This document shows positions 26,415 through 35,114 of a stretch of DNA of 64,000 nt, one piece after another. The notes beneath the pieces were generated by a model, which worked only from the letters and a program-made list of their open reading frames with translations, did not search any database and had not been told where the DNA came from. A program made the translations under genes and the position numbers. The stretch is from JAFKFH01 sp017307375 (GTDB lineage: Bacteria > Pseudomonadota > Alphaproteobacteria > Ferrovibrionales > Ferrovibrionaceae): the NCBI GenBank assembly GCA_965229335.1, contig OZ245874.1, positions 6,076,001-6,140,000 on the forward strand. Reading direction: 5' to 3'. Numbering within the stretch: the first letter of the stretch is position 1; every line of letters starts with the position of its first letter.

Positions 26415-28022
26415 ATGTTGACGCGCAGGACTTTGCTCACACTGACCGCCGCCAGCCCCATTCTCGGCAGCGCGGCATTCCTGTCATCGCCGGCCCGCGC
26501 GGCCACGCCGAAGGGCGTGATCGTCATGGCCAAGCAGATCGACGATCTCGTCAGCGGCTTCGATCCGGCCGAGGCCTACGACATCACCAATCTCGAGGTG
26601 GTGCCCAATCTCTATCGCGGCCTGGTCATGCCGGATGCCGCGGACAACACCAAGGTGGTCGGCGATCTCGCGAAGTCCTGGACGGTGAGCCCGGACGGGA
26701 CCACGTTCACCTTCAAGCTGAAGACCGACATCAAGTTCGCCTCCGGCAAGGCGGTGACGGCCGAGGACGCCGCGTTCTCGTTCCGGCGCGCCGTCAAGCT
26801 GAACAAGCTGCCGGCGTTCATCCTGACGCAGTTCGGCTTCGCCAAGGACAATGTCGACACGCTGATCACCGCGCCGGACAACGAAACGCTGGTGATGAAG
26901 CTGCCGGCGCCGGTGGCGCCGACCTTCCTGCTGTTCTGCCTGACCGCGCCGGTCGGCGGTGTCGTCGAGAAGGCCACAGCCCTCGCCCACGAGGTCGACG
27001 GCGACATGGGCAATGGCTGGCTCAAGCTGCACTCGGCCGGCGCCGGCGGCTATCAGATGGTGGAATGGGTCGCGAGCGATCATCTGACGCTCGACGCCAA
27101 TCCGCATCACGGCACTCCCAACCAGCCGCGCCGCATCTTCATGCGCCATGTGCCCGACCCGTCGGCGCAGCTGCTGATGCTGCAGAAGGGCGACGCCGAC
27201 ATCGCCCGCAACCTGACGCCGGATCTGCTGAAGAAGGTGCGCGAAGACAAGTCGATGACCATCGTGTCGGCCGGCCAGGCGGTCTCGGTCTACATCGCGA
27301 TGAACCAGGCGGTGCCGGCGCTGCAGAAGGTCGAGGTGCGCCAGGCGCTGAAATGGGCGATCGACTATGACGGCATCGCCACCAACATCACCCCGAACAT
27401 GTTCTCGGTCGCGCAAGGGTTCCTGCCGCCGGGGCTGCCGGGCGGGCTGACCGACCGGCTGTTCAAGAAGGACGTCGCCAAGGCCAGGCAGCTGCTGGCC
27501 GCGGCCGGCTATCCGGACGGCTTCGACATCACCCTGGAAGTCCCCTCCTCGGCACCTTATGCGGATATCGGCCAGGCGGTGCAGGCCGATCTCGCCGCCG
27601 TCGGCATCAGGGTGAAGCTGGTCACCGGGGAAATGCGCCAGGTGATGACGAAGACCCGCCAGCGCAGCCATGAACTCGCGCTGATGCCCTGGGGCACCGA
27701 CTATTTCGACCCCTATTCGAACAGCCAGACGTTCTGCGAAAACCCCAATGACGGCGACGATACCAAGCTGAAGACGATGGCGTGGCGCAGCCACTATGTC
27801 GACAAGGAGCTGAACGACATGTCGGTGGCGGCGAGCAAGGAGCTCGACACCGACAAGCGCATGGCGATGTATCGCGACATGCAGCTGAAGTTCGCCGACC
27901 GCGCGCCGTTCGTGATGATGCTGCAGAAGATCGCCTCCGCCGTCATGGCGAAGGGGGTTTCGGGCTTCACCATCGGGCCGCAGACCGGCTTTACCCAGTA
28001 CGCCGATATCCGCAAAGCGTGA
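26415..28022 (+). CDS. ABC transporter substrate-binding protein, family 5
   Basis: This 535-residue periplasmic protein has a leader resembling a twin-arginine signal ('MLTRRTLLTLTAASPILGSAAFLSSPARA', cleavage near 29). The family 5 body follows ('LAKSWTVSPDGTTFTFKLKTDIKFASGKAVTAEDAAFSFRRAV', 'VRQALKWAIDYDGI', 'ARQLLAAAGYPDGFDITLEVPS'). It binds the molecule imported for this catabolic cluster. AGGGAGAC precedes the ATG. It is the first of five transporter genes in DppABCDF order. Confidence 0.93.
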   Translation: MLTRRTLLTLTAASPILGSAAFLSSPARAATPKGVIVMAKQIDDLVSGFDPAEAYDITNLEVVPNLYRGLVMPDAADNTKVVGDLAKSWTVSPDGTTFTFKLKTDIKFASGKAVTAEDAAFSFRRAVKLNKLPAFILTQFGFAKDNVDTLITAPDNETLVMKLPAPVAPTFLLFCLTAPVGGVVEKATALAHEVDGDMGNGWLKLHSAGAGGYQMVEWVASDHLTLDANPHHGTPNQPRRIFMRHVPDPSAQLLMLQKGDADIARNLTPDLLKKVREDKSMTIVSAGQAVSVYIAMNQAVPALQKVEVRQALKWAIDYDGIATNITPNMFSVAQGFLPPGLPGGLTDRLFKKDVAKARQLLAAAGYPDGFDITLEVPSSAPYADIGQAVQADLAAVGIRVKLVTGEMRQVMTKTRQRSHELALMPWGTDYFDPYSNSQTFCENPNDGDDTKLKTMAWRSHYVDKELNDMSVAASKELDTDKRMAMYRDMQLKFADRAPFVMMLQKIASAVMAKGVSGFTIGPQTGFTQYADIRKA

Positions 28023-28024
28023 CG

Positions 28025-29059
28025 ATGTCCCGACAGCGGCCCGGGCGGACGATGCGCGCGATGATCAAGCTGGGGGCGACCGCCTCCAGCCTGGCCATCA
28101 CGCTGTTCGGCCTGGTGGTGGTGACGTTCTTCATCGGCCGCGTCATTCCGATCGATCCGGTGATCGCCATTCTCGGCGATCACGCCCGCCCCGAGCTGGT
28201 CGACCGCCTGCGCGCCGAACTGGCGCTCGACCAGCCGCTGACGACGCAGTTCTGGCTCTATCTGGGCAAGCTGGTGCAGGGCGATCTCGGCCGTTCGGTG
28301 ATGACCTCCAATCCCGTGCTCGACGACATCAGGCTCTATTTTCCCGCGACGGTCGAGCTGGGCACCACGGCGATGATCCTCTCCACCCTGATCGGCGTGC
28401 CGCTCGGCGTGATCTCGGCGGTCAGGCGCAACAGCCGCATCGACCAGATGGCGCGCGTCGTGTCGCTGTTCGGGCATTCGCTGCCGATCCCGGTGCTCGG
28501 GCTGGTGTCGCTGCTGCTGTTCTACGCCTGGCTCGGCTGGTCGCCCGGTACCGGCCGGCTCGGTGTCGCCTATGTCGGGCTCATCCCGGCCGTGACCGGC
28601 TTTCTGACGGTCGATGCCCTGATCGCCGGCGACATCGAGGTGTTCTGGGATGCCCTGGCGCATCTGATCCTGCCCGCCGCCGTCCTGGCCTATTTCTCGA
28701 TGGCCTATATCTCGCGCATGACCCGGGCCTTCATGATCGAGGCGCTCAGCGGCGAATACGTGATCACCGCGCGCGCCAAGGGCCTGTCGGCCGCACGCGT
28801 CATCTGGCGGCACGCTTTCGGCAACATCGCCGTCCGCCTCGTCACCGTTCTCGCGCTCACCTATGCCGGACTGCTCGAAGGCGCCGTGGTCACCGAGATG
28901 ATCTTCAGCTGGCCGGGCATTGGGCAATATCTGACGGTCTCGCTGATGAACGCGGACATGAACGCGGTGATCGGCGCGACGCTCGTCGTGGGGTCCGTCT
29001 ACATGGTCATGAACATGCTGGCCGATATCGTCTACCGCGTCCTGGATCCCCGCGTATGA
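28025..29059 (+). CDS. ABC transporter permease, DppB type
   Basis: This 344-residue permease has the DppB signatures: the first helix 'LAITLFGLVVVTFFIGRVIPIDPV', the periplasmic 'LALDQPLTTQFWLYLGKLVQGDLGRSV' and the cytoplasmic coupling loop 'EYVITARAKGLSAARVIWRHAFGN'. It starts 3 bp after the binding-protein stop; ATGs at 28052 and 28061 are alternative starts. It overlaps the next permease by 4 bases. Confidence 0.93.
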   Translation: MSRQRPGRTMRAMIKLGATASSLAITLFGLVVVTFFIGRVIPIDPVIAILGDHARPELVDRLRAELALDQPLTTQFWLYLGKLVQGDLGRSVMTSNPVLDDIRLYFPATVELGTTAMILSTLIGVPLGVISAVRRNSRIDQMARVVSLFGHSLPIPVLGLVSLLLFYAWLGWSPGTGRLGVAYVGLIPAVTGFLTVDALIAGDIEVFWDALAHLILPAAVLAYFSMAYISRMTRAFMIEALSGEYVITARAKGLSAARVIWRHAFGNIAVRLVTVLALTYAGLLEGAVVTEMIFSWPGIGQYLTVSLMNADMNAVIGATLVVGSVYMVMNMLADIVYRVLDPRV

Positions 29060-29961
29060 TCGCGCACCTCGTCGACCGCGCCTGGCTTCTGAGCGACAGC
29101 CCGCAATCGCGCGCCCAGGCGGCGCTGGGCAGCGCCTACCGGTTGTGGTGCGATTTCCGGGCCAACGGCCCGGCGTTCCTCGGCCTCGTGGTCGTCGTCA
29201 TCCTGTTGCTGGCCGCCGCATTCGCGCCGCTGCTGGCCACGCATGACCCGCTGATCCAGAACCTCGGCCAGCGGCTGCAGCCGCCCTCGGCCGAGCATTG
29301 GCTGGGCACCGACGAACTCGGCCGCGACGTCTATTCCCGCCTGCTCTTCGGCGCCCGCGTCACCCTCGGTATCGTCTTCGCCGTCGTCGTGCTGGTCGCG
29401 CCGATCGGGCTGGCGATCGGCTGCATCGCCGGCTACTACCGCGGCGCCACCGATGCGATCCTGATGCGGGTGACCGACATCTTCCTGGCCTTTCCCCGGC
29501 TGATCCTGGCGCTGGCCTTCGTCGCCGCGATCAAGCCCGGCATCGGCAGCGCCGTCATCGCCATCGCCCTGACCACCTGGCCGCCCTATGCCCGGCTGGC
29601 GCGCGCCGAGACGCTGGTGCTGCGCGACGCCGACTACATCGCCGCCGTCCGCATGGCCGGCGCGTCGCATCGCCGGATCATCCTGCGCCATATCATGCCG
29701 CTCTGCCTCGGCTCGCTGGTCGTGCGGGTCACGCTCGACATGAGTTCGATCATCATCTTCACCGCCAGTCTCGGCTTTCTCGGCATGGGCGCGCAGCCGC
29801 CCTCGCCGGAATGGGGCGCGATGATCGCCACGGCGCGCCGCTTCCTGCTCGAACAATGGTGGGTGCCGCTGATCCCGGGTATCGCGATCCTCGTCGCCTC
29901 GCTGGCCTTCAACCTGCTGGGCGATGGCTTGCGCGACGTGCTCGACCCCAAGCAGGACTGA
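29056..29961 (+). CDS. ABC transporter permease, DppC type
   Basis: This 301-residue permease has the DppC hallmark 'HWLGTDELGRDVYSRLLFGARVTLGIVFAVVV' after the first helix. The coupling loop is 'DYIAAVRMAGASHRRIILRHIMPL', and the protein ends 'ILVASLAFNLLGDGLRDVLDPK'. It forms the channel with the DppB-type partner. The overlap with that gene indicates coupled translation. Confidence 0.94.
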   Translation: MIAHLVDRAWLLSDSPQSRAQAALGSAYRLWCDFRANGPAFLGLVVVVILLLAAAFAPLLATHDPLIQNLGQRLQPPSAEHWLGTDELGRDVYSRLLFGARVTLGIVFAVVVLVAPIGLAIGCIAGYYRGATDAILMRVTDIFLAFPRLILALAFVAAIKPGIGSAVIAIALTTWPPYARLARAETLVLRDADYIAAVRMAGASHRRIILRHIMPLCLGSLVVRVTLDMSSIIIFTASLGFLGMGAQPPSPEWGAMIATARRFLLEQWWVPLIPGIAILVASLAFNLLGDGLRDVLDPKQD

Positions 29962-29969
29962 GGGGCGCG

Positions 29970-30797
29970 ATGCTGGTCGAGATCGCCGGTCTCAACATCG
30001 TCTTCGCCGGCCGCAACGGCCCGCACACCGCGGTGCGCGACGTCTCGCTGACCCTCGGCACCGAAAAGCTCGGCATCGTCGGCGAAAGCGGCAGCGGCAA
30101 GTCGCTGACCGCCCGCGCCCTGCTCCGCCTGCTGCCGCCGGCGGCGACGGCGACGGCCGAGGTGCTGCGCGTCGACGGCACCGACGTGCTGCAGGCGAGC
30201 GAGCGCCAGATGCAGACGATCCGCGGCCATCGCGCCGGGCTGGTGCTGCAGGACCCGAAATACGCGCTGAACCCGGTGATGACCGCGGGCGCGCAGATCG
30301 CCGAGGCCTGGCGCAACCGCAGGAAGGGCACGCGGCGCGAGGCGCGCGAAGCCGCGATCGACCTGCTGGCCCAGGTGCAGATCCGCGATCCCGCGCGGGT
30401 TGCCGATTGCTATCCGCACGAACTGTCCGGCGGCATGGGCCAACGGGTGATGATCGCCATGATGCTCGCCCCGGATCCGGCGCTGCTCATCGCCGACGAG
30501 CCGACCTCCGCGCTCGACGCGCCGGTCCAGATGGAGATCCTGAACCTGATGGAAGACCTGGTGTCGCGGCGGAACATGGGCCTGATGCTGATCAGCCACG
30601 ATCTGCCGCTGGTCGGCCATTTCTGCGACCGCGTCGCGGTCATGTATGCCGGCCGCATCGTCGAGCACCTGGCGGCGGACAGGCTGGCCCAGGCCAGTCA
30701 CCCCTATACCCGAGCCCTGCTGGAATGCCTGCCGAGCCTGGCGCATCCGCGGCCGCGCCTGCCGGTGATGACCCGGGATCCGGCGTGGCTGGCCTGA
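29970..30797 (+). CDS. ABC transporter ATP-binding protein, DppD type
   Basis: This 275-residue ATPase has Walker A 'GESGSGKSL', signature 'LSGGMGQRVMIAMML' and Walker B 'LLIADEPTSALDAPV'. The C-terminal oligopeptide-transporter extension ('HPYTRALLECLPSL') is shortened and the usual Fe-S-type Cys cluster of long DppD proteins is not seen. It works as a heterodimer with the next ATPase. Confidence 0.93.
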   Translation: MLVEIAGLNIVFAGRNGPHTAVRDVSLTLGTEKLGIVGESGSGKSLTARALLRLLPPAATATAEVLRVDGTDVLQASERQMQTIRGHRAGLVLQDPKYALNPVMTAGAQIAEAWRNRRKGTRREAREAAIDLLAQVQIRDPARVADCYPHELSGGMGQRVMIAMMLAPDPALLIADEPTSALDAPVQMEILNLMEDLVSRRNMGLMLISHDLPLVGHFCDRVAVMYAGRIVEHLAADRLAQASHPYTRALLECLPSLAHPRPRLPVMTRDPAWLA

Positions 30798-30813
30798 GGC
30801 GGGGGTGGCAGGC

Positions 30814-31545
30814 ATGATCGTCGTCGACGACCTCAGGATCCGCTTTGGCGACCACGACGTGGTGCGCGGCGTCCGCTTCAGCGTCGAGGCCGGCGGCAGT
30901 TTCGGCATCGTCGGCGAGAGCGGGTCCGGCAAGACCACGGTGATGCGGGCGCTCGCCGGCCTCAACGATGCGTGGGACGGCTATCTGCAGGTCGCCGGCG
31001 TGCCGCTCGGCCGGGGCCGCAACGCCGACCTCCACCGCCGCGTCCAGATGGTGTTCCAGGACCCCTATGGCTCGCTGCATCCGCGCCAGACGGTCGACCG
31101 CGCGCTGAGCGAGCCGCTGCTGGTCCAGGGGATCGGCGACGTCGACCGGCGGGTCCGCAAGATGCTGTCCGACGTCGCGCTGCCGGCGGCGGCGCGCTTC
31201 CGCTATCCGCATCAGCTGTCTGGCGGCCAGCGCCAGCGCGTGGCGATCGCCCGGGCCCTGATCTCCGAACCCTCGGTCCTGCTGCTCGACGAGCCGACCA
31301 GTGCGCTCGACGTCTCGGTCCAGGCGGAAATCCTCAACCTGCTGACCGACCTGCGCGCCGAACGCCAGCTGACCTACCTGATGGTAAGCCACAACCTCGC
31401 GGTCGTCGCGCATCTCTGTGCGACGGTGGGGGTGATGAGCAACGGCGAGATGGTCGAGATCCTGTCGACCGAGGATTTGCGCGCCGGGCGCACCCAGCAA
31501 CCGCAGACCGCCCGGCTGCGCGCACTCAGCCTCGAGATGAACTGA
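30814..31545 (+). CDS. ABC transporter ATP-binding protein, DppF type
   Basis: This 243-residue partner ATPase has Walker A 'GESGSGKTTVMRALAG', the Q-loop 'QMVFQDPYGSLHPRQTV', signature 'LSGGQRQRVAIARAL' and Walker B 'VLLLDEPTSALDVSV'. The ATG at 30814 follows GGGGGTGG; a GTG at 30805 is an alternative. It is the last gene of the ABC set; enzyme genes continue 51 bp downstream. Confidence 0.93.
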   Translation: MIVVDDLRIRFGDHDVVRGVRFSVEAGGSFGIVGESGSGKTTVMRALAGLNDAWDGYLQVAGVPLGRGRNADLHRRVQMVFQDPYGSLHPRQTVDRALSEPLLVQGIGDVDRRVRKMLSDVALPAAARFRYPHQLSGGQRQRVAIARALISEPSVLLLDEPTSALDVSVQAEILNLLTDLRAERQLTYLMVSHNLAVVAHLCATVGVMSNGEMVEILSTEDLRAGRTQQPQTARLRALSLEMN

Positions 31546-31596
31546 ACCGCAAGGCCGCCGCCCGGCGACGGGCCGCGTGCGAGGAAAGGGCCGGAC

Positions 31597-33207
31597 ATGG
31601 CATTTGATCCGAGGTGGAGGGCCCGCGCCGGCCACGTGGCGACGCGCTCCCTGGTCTACGCCGCGACCGCGGCGGTGGCGACATCGCATCCGCTGGCCAG
31701 CGTCGCCGCGCTCGACATGCTGCGCGGCGGCGGCAACGCCGTCGACGCCGCCGTCGCCGCCATCGCCGTGCAATGCGTGGTCGAGCCGCACCAGACCAGC
31801 ATCGGCGGCGACTGCTTCGCCCTCTACGTGCCCGCCGCCACCGGCACGCCGATCGGCCTCAGCGGTGCCGGCAGGGCCCCGGCCGCGGCCGACGCCGGCT
31901 GGTATGCGCAGGCCGGCATCACGACGCTGGCGCTCGACTCGGCCCACACCGTCACCGTGCCGGGCGCGATCGCCGCCTGGTGCAAATTGCTGGCCGAGCA
32001 CGGGCGGCTGTCGCTCGGTACCGTGCTGGAGCCGGCGATCCGCCATGCCCGCGACGGTTATGTGGTGCAGCCGGTCGTCGGGCTCGACTGGGCCGGCGAG
32101 GCGCCGCTGCTGGCCGATCATCCGACGGCGGCGGCGGTGTTCCTGCCGGGCGGCCGCCCGATCCCGGAAGGCCAGGTCCACCGCCAGCCGCGGCTTGCCG
32201 CCACGCTGGAGATCATCGCCCGCGAGGGCCGCGACGGCTTCTATACCGGCCCGGTCGCCGCCGACATGGTCGACTGCCTGCGCGCGCTCGGTGGGATGCA
32301 CACGCTCGACGATTTCGCGGCGGCGCGCGCCGACACGGTCGACGCGATCTCGACCCGCTACAAGGGTTACGACGTGCTGGAGCTGCCGCCGAGCGGCCAG
32401 GGGCTGGCGGCGCTGATGATGCTGAACGTGCTCGACGGCCTCGACCTCGCCGATCCCGGCTACGGCGAGGCCGACCGCATCCACATCCTCGCCGAGCTGG
32501 CCAAGCTGGCCTATCACCATCGCGATCATCTCTTTGCCGACCCGGATTTCGCCGCGACGCCGGTGCGGGAACTGCTGTCGCCCGGCTGGGCGGCGTTCGC
32601 CCGCGACCGCATCGACATGCGGCGGGCGGCCGCGCCGGTCGTCTGGCCCGCGGTGACCCAGCGCGACACGGTCTATGCCTGTGTCGTCGACGCCGAGGGC
32701 AACGCGATCTCGTTCATCAATTCGCTGTTCCACTCGTTCGGCAGCCGGATCATGGCGCCGCGCTCCGGCGTGCTGCTGCACAACCGGGGCGCCCAGTTCA
32801 GCCTGGAACCCGGCCATCCCAACGTCATTGCCGGCGGGAAGCGGCCGCTGCACACCCTGATTCCCGGCATGGTGATGAAGGACGGCGCCTGCGTCGGGCC
32901 GTTCGGCGTGATGGGCGGCCCCTATCAGGCAGCCGGACATGCCGAGCTGCTGTCCAACATCCTGGACCGCGGCATGAACCCGCAGCAGGCGCTCGACGCC
33001 CCGCGGAGCTTCGCCTATCGCGGCGTGCTCAATATCGAACGCCGCGACGACCCAGGGATCCTCGACGACCTCAGGGCGCGCGGCCATGACGCGCAATGGT
33101 CGCCGGCGATGATCGGCGGCGGCCAGATGATCTGGCGCGATCCGGAAACCGGCGTGCTCGCCGCCGCCTCCGACCCGCGCAAGGACGGATGCGCCCTCGG
33201 CCTCTAG
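31597..33207 (+). CDS. Gamma-glutamyltransferase family Ntn-hydrolase (YwrD-like)
   Basis: This 536-residue gamma-glutamyltranspeptidase-family protein has 'SHPLASVAALDMLRGGGNAVDAAVAAIAVQCVVEPHQTSIGGDCFALYV' near the N-terminus. The probable self-cleavage nucleophile is Thr358 in 'RDTVYACVVDAEGNAISFINSLF'. Such enzymes split gamma-glutamyl amides. No Sec signal is evident, so it may act in the cytoplasm, as the YwrD branch does. In this cluster it could free the amine from a gamma-glutamylated intermediate, or hydrolyse the imported amide directly (inference). Confidence 0.88.
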   Translation: MAFDPRWRARAGHVATRSLVYAATAAVATSHPLASVAALDMLRGGGNAVDAAVAAIAVQCVVEPHQTSIGGDCFALYVPAATGTPIGLSGAGRAPAAADAGWYAQAGITTLALDSAHTVTVPGAIAAWCKLLAEHGRLSLGTVLEPAIRHARDGYVVQPVVGLDWAGEAPLLADHPTAAAVFLPGGRPIPEGQVHRQPRLAATLEIIAREGRDGFYTGPVAADMVDCLRALGGMHTLDDFAAARADTVDAISTRYKGYDVLELPPSGQGLAALMMLNVLDGLDLADPGYGEADRIHILAELAKLAYHHRDHLFADPDFAATPVRELLSPGWAAFARDRIDMRRAAAPVVWPAVTQRDTVYACVVDAEGNAISFINSLFHSFGSRIMAPRSGVLLHNRGAQFSLEPGHPNVIAGGKRPLHTLIPGMVMKDGACVGPFGVMGGPYQAAGHAELLSNILDRGMNPQQALDAPRSFAYRGVLNIERRDDPGILDDLRARGHDAQWSPAMIGGGQMIWRDPETGVLAAASDPRKDGCALGL

Positions 33208-33230
33208 CCCCTCGTGATGGAGAAGACAGC

Positions 33231-33728
33231 ATGAAGATCGAACAGCGCCTGGAGGCGCTCGGCATCGCCCTGACCGTGCCGATGGCCGGCCCCGGGCAGT
33301 ATGGCAAGCGCTACGGCAAGATGAAGCCGTTCGTGCTCAGCGGCCGCGTGCTGCATCTGAGCGGCCATTCCCCGGGCATGGAGAACGGCCAGGTGCGCTA
33401 TCCCGGACGCCTCGGCGCCGATGTCAGCATCGAGGAGGGTTACCTCGCCGCCCGCCATACCGGCATCAACTGCATCTCGACCATCAAGCGGGCGATCGGC
33501 GACCTCGACCGCGTCACGGCCATCGTCAGCTCGATCAACTTCGTCGCCTGCACGCCGGATTTCTTCGAGCACTACAAGGTCACCAACGGCATGACCGACC
33601 TGTTCGACGAGGTGTTCGGGCCGGATATCGGGCTGGGTGCGCGCGCCACCTATGGCGCGCCGTCGCTGTCCGACAATTACTGCTTCGAGACCTCGCTGAT
33701 CGTCGAAATCGACGGCGCGGCCCCCTGA
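33231..33728 (+). CDS. RidA/YjgF family protein
   Basis: This 165-residue Rid protein has the enamine/imine deaminase arginine probably in 'IGLGARATYGAPSLSDNY' and the trimer-interface motif 'YLAARHTGINCISTIKRAIGDLDRVTAIVSSINFVACTPDF'. It belongs to the longer Rid subgroup. RidA-type proteins hydrolyse reactive enamines/imines produced by PLP enzymes or amine oxidases, both of which are encoded in this cluster. Its stop overlaps the amidase start. Confidence 0.9.
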   Translation: MKIEQRLEALGIALTVPMAGPGQYGKRYGKMKPFVLSGRVLHLSGHSPGMENGQVRYPGRLGADVSIEEGYLAARHTGINCISTIKRAIGDLDRVTAIVSSINFVACTPDFFEHYKVTNGMTDLFDEVFGPDIGLGARATYGAPSLSDNYCFETSLIVEIDGAAP

Positions 33729-35110
33729 TGACGGCGCCGATGCCGGCGGGCGCGATCGCCCGCGCGATCCATGACGGGCGACAGGACCCGCGTGCCGCCG
33801 TCGACCGGGCGCTCGCGGCGATCGCCGCGGGCAACGATGCGCTCAACGCCATCGTCGATTTCGCGCCCGGCGAGGTCGAGCCGCAGCTGGCCGCGCTGAC
33901 CCGGCGGCTCGACGCCGGCGAGCGGCCGCCGCTGGCCGGCGTGCCCGTCGCGATCAAGGATCACATCCGCATCGCCGGCAAGCGCGTCACCCTGGGCTCG
34001 CTGATGTTCCGCGATTTCGTGCCGGCGCAGGACGACGTCGCGATCACCCGGCTGCGCGCCGCCGGCGCGATCTTCGTCGGCGCGACCAACATGTCGGAAT
34101 TCGGCTGCACCGGCCATACCTCGAACCTCGTCTACGGCGTGACGCGGCATCCGCTGGACCCCCGGCTGACGCCGGGCGGCTCCTCGGGCGGTGCGGCAGC
34201 CGCCCTGGCCGCGGGCTTCGTGCCGCTGGCACTCGGCAGCGACGGTGCCGGTTCGGGGCGCCGGCCGGCCGCGCATTGCGGCGTCGTCGGTTTCAAGCCG
34301 TCGGCCGGCGCCATCCCGACGCCGCGCATCCTGTCGCCGACCGAGGTGCTGGCGCCGATGGCGACGTCGGTCGCCGATGCCGCGCTGTTCTTCGCGGCGC
34401 TGGCCGGGCCGCATCCGGAGGATCCGGGGTCGGTCGCGCTGGCGCAGGATGACGGCCGCCCGCCGACGGCATTGCGGATCGCCTACAGCCCACGCTTCGG
34501 GCTCGACGTGCCGGTCGACGCCGACGTGGCCGAGGCGATCGACGGCGCCGTCGAGCGGTTGCGCGCCGCCGGCTTCGTCATCGACCGGGCCGATCCCGCC
34601 TGGCCCGAGGGCGCGCGGGAAGGCGGCATCGCCCCGATCCAGGAAGCCGGCCTCGCCGCGGCCTGGGGCGAGGCGTGGCGGGAAACGCCCGACCGCTTCT
34701 CGCCTGGCGTGGCCGCGCAGATCGAACGCGGCCTGGCGCTCGACGGCACGGCCGTCGCCCGCGCGATCGATCTCAGCCGCGCCCTGGCCGGCGCCGCGGC
34801 GCGGTTCTTTGCCTCGGGCTACGACCTGCTGATCGGCCCGACCACCCCGTGCGTCGCCTGGCCGCACGCACAGTTCGCGCCGCCGCGCATCGGTGGCGAG
34901 GCGGTGGGCGAGCGCGGCCACGCCGTCTTCACCCCGTTCTTCAACCATGCCTTCTGCCCGGCGCTGTCGCTGCCCGCCGGTCACGGCCGCGACGGCCTGC
35001 CGGTCGGCCTGCAGATCGCCGGGCCGCGCCTGTCCGATCACCGCGTGCTGCGCGTCGCCGAAGCCTTCGAGGCCGTCCTGTCCGGCGAGGCCTCGGGGCG
35101 GACGACCTGA
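33728..35110 (+). CDS. Amidase signature family hydrolase
   Basis: This 460-residue amidase has the Ser-cisSer-Lys catalytic set: Lys in 'GVPVAIKDHIRIAGKRVTLGS' and the serines in 'TPGGSSGGAAAALAAGFVPLALGSDGAGS'. It hydrolyses a carboxamide to acid and ammonia. It is the last gene of the cluster. With the gamma-glutamyltransferase-like and Rid proteins it suggests the imported compound contains amide bonds. The following gene is convergent. Confidence 0.92.
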   Translation: MTAPMPAGAIARAIHDGRQDPRAAVDRALAAIAAGNDALNAIVDFAPGEVEPQLAALTRRLDAGERPPLAGVPVAIKDHIRIAGKRVTLGSLMFRDFVPAQDDVAITRLRAAGAIFVGATNMSEFGCTGHTSNLVYGVTRHPLDPRLTPGGSSGGAAAALAAGFVPLALGSDGAGSGRRPAAHCGVVGFKPSAGAIPTPRILSPTEVLAPMATSVADAALFFAALAGPHPEDPGSVALAQDDGRPPTALRIAYSPRFGLDVPVDADVAEAIDGAVERLRAAGFVIDRADPAWPEGAREGGIAPIQEAGLAAAWGEAWRETPDRFSPGVAAQIERGLALDGTAVARAIDLSRALAGAAARFFASGYDLLIGPTTPCVAWPHAQFAPPRIGGEAVGERGHAVFTPFFNHAFCPALSLPAGHGRDGLPVGLQIAGPRLSDHRVLRVAEAFEAVLSGEASGRTT

Positions 35111-35114
35111 CGGT

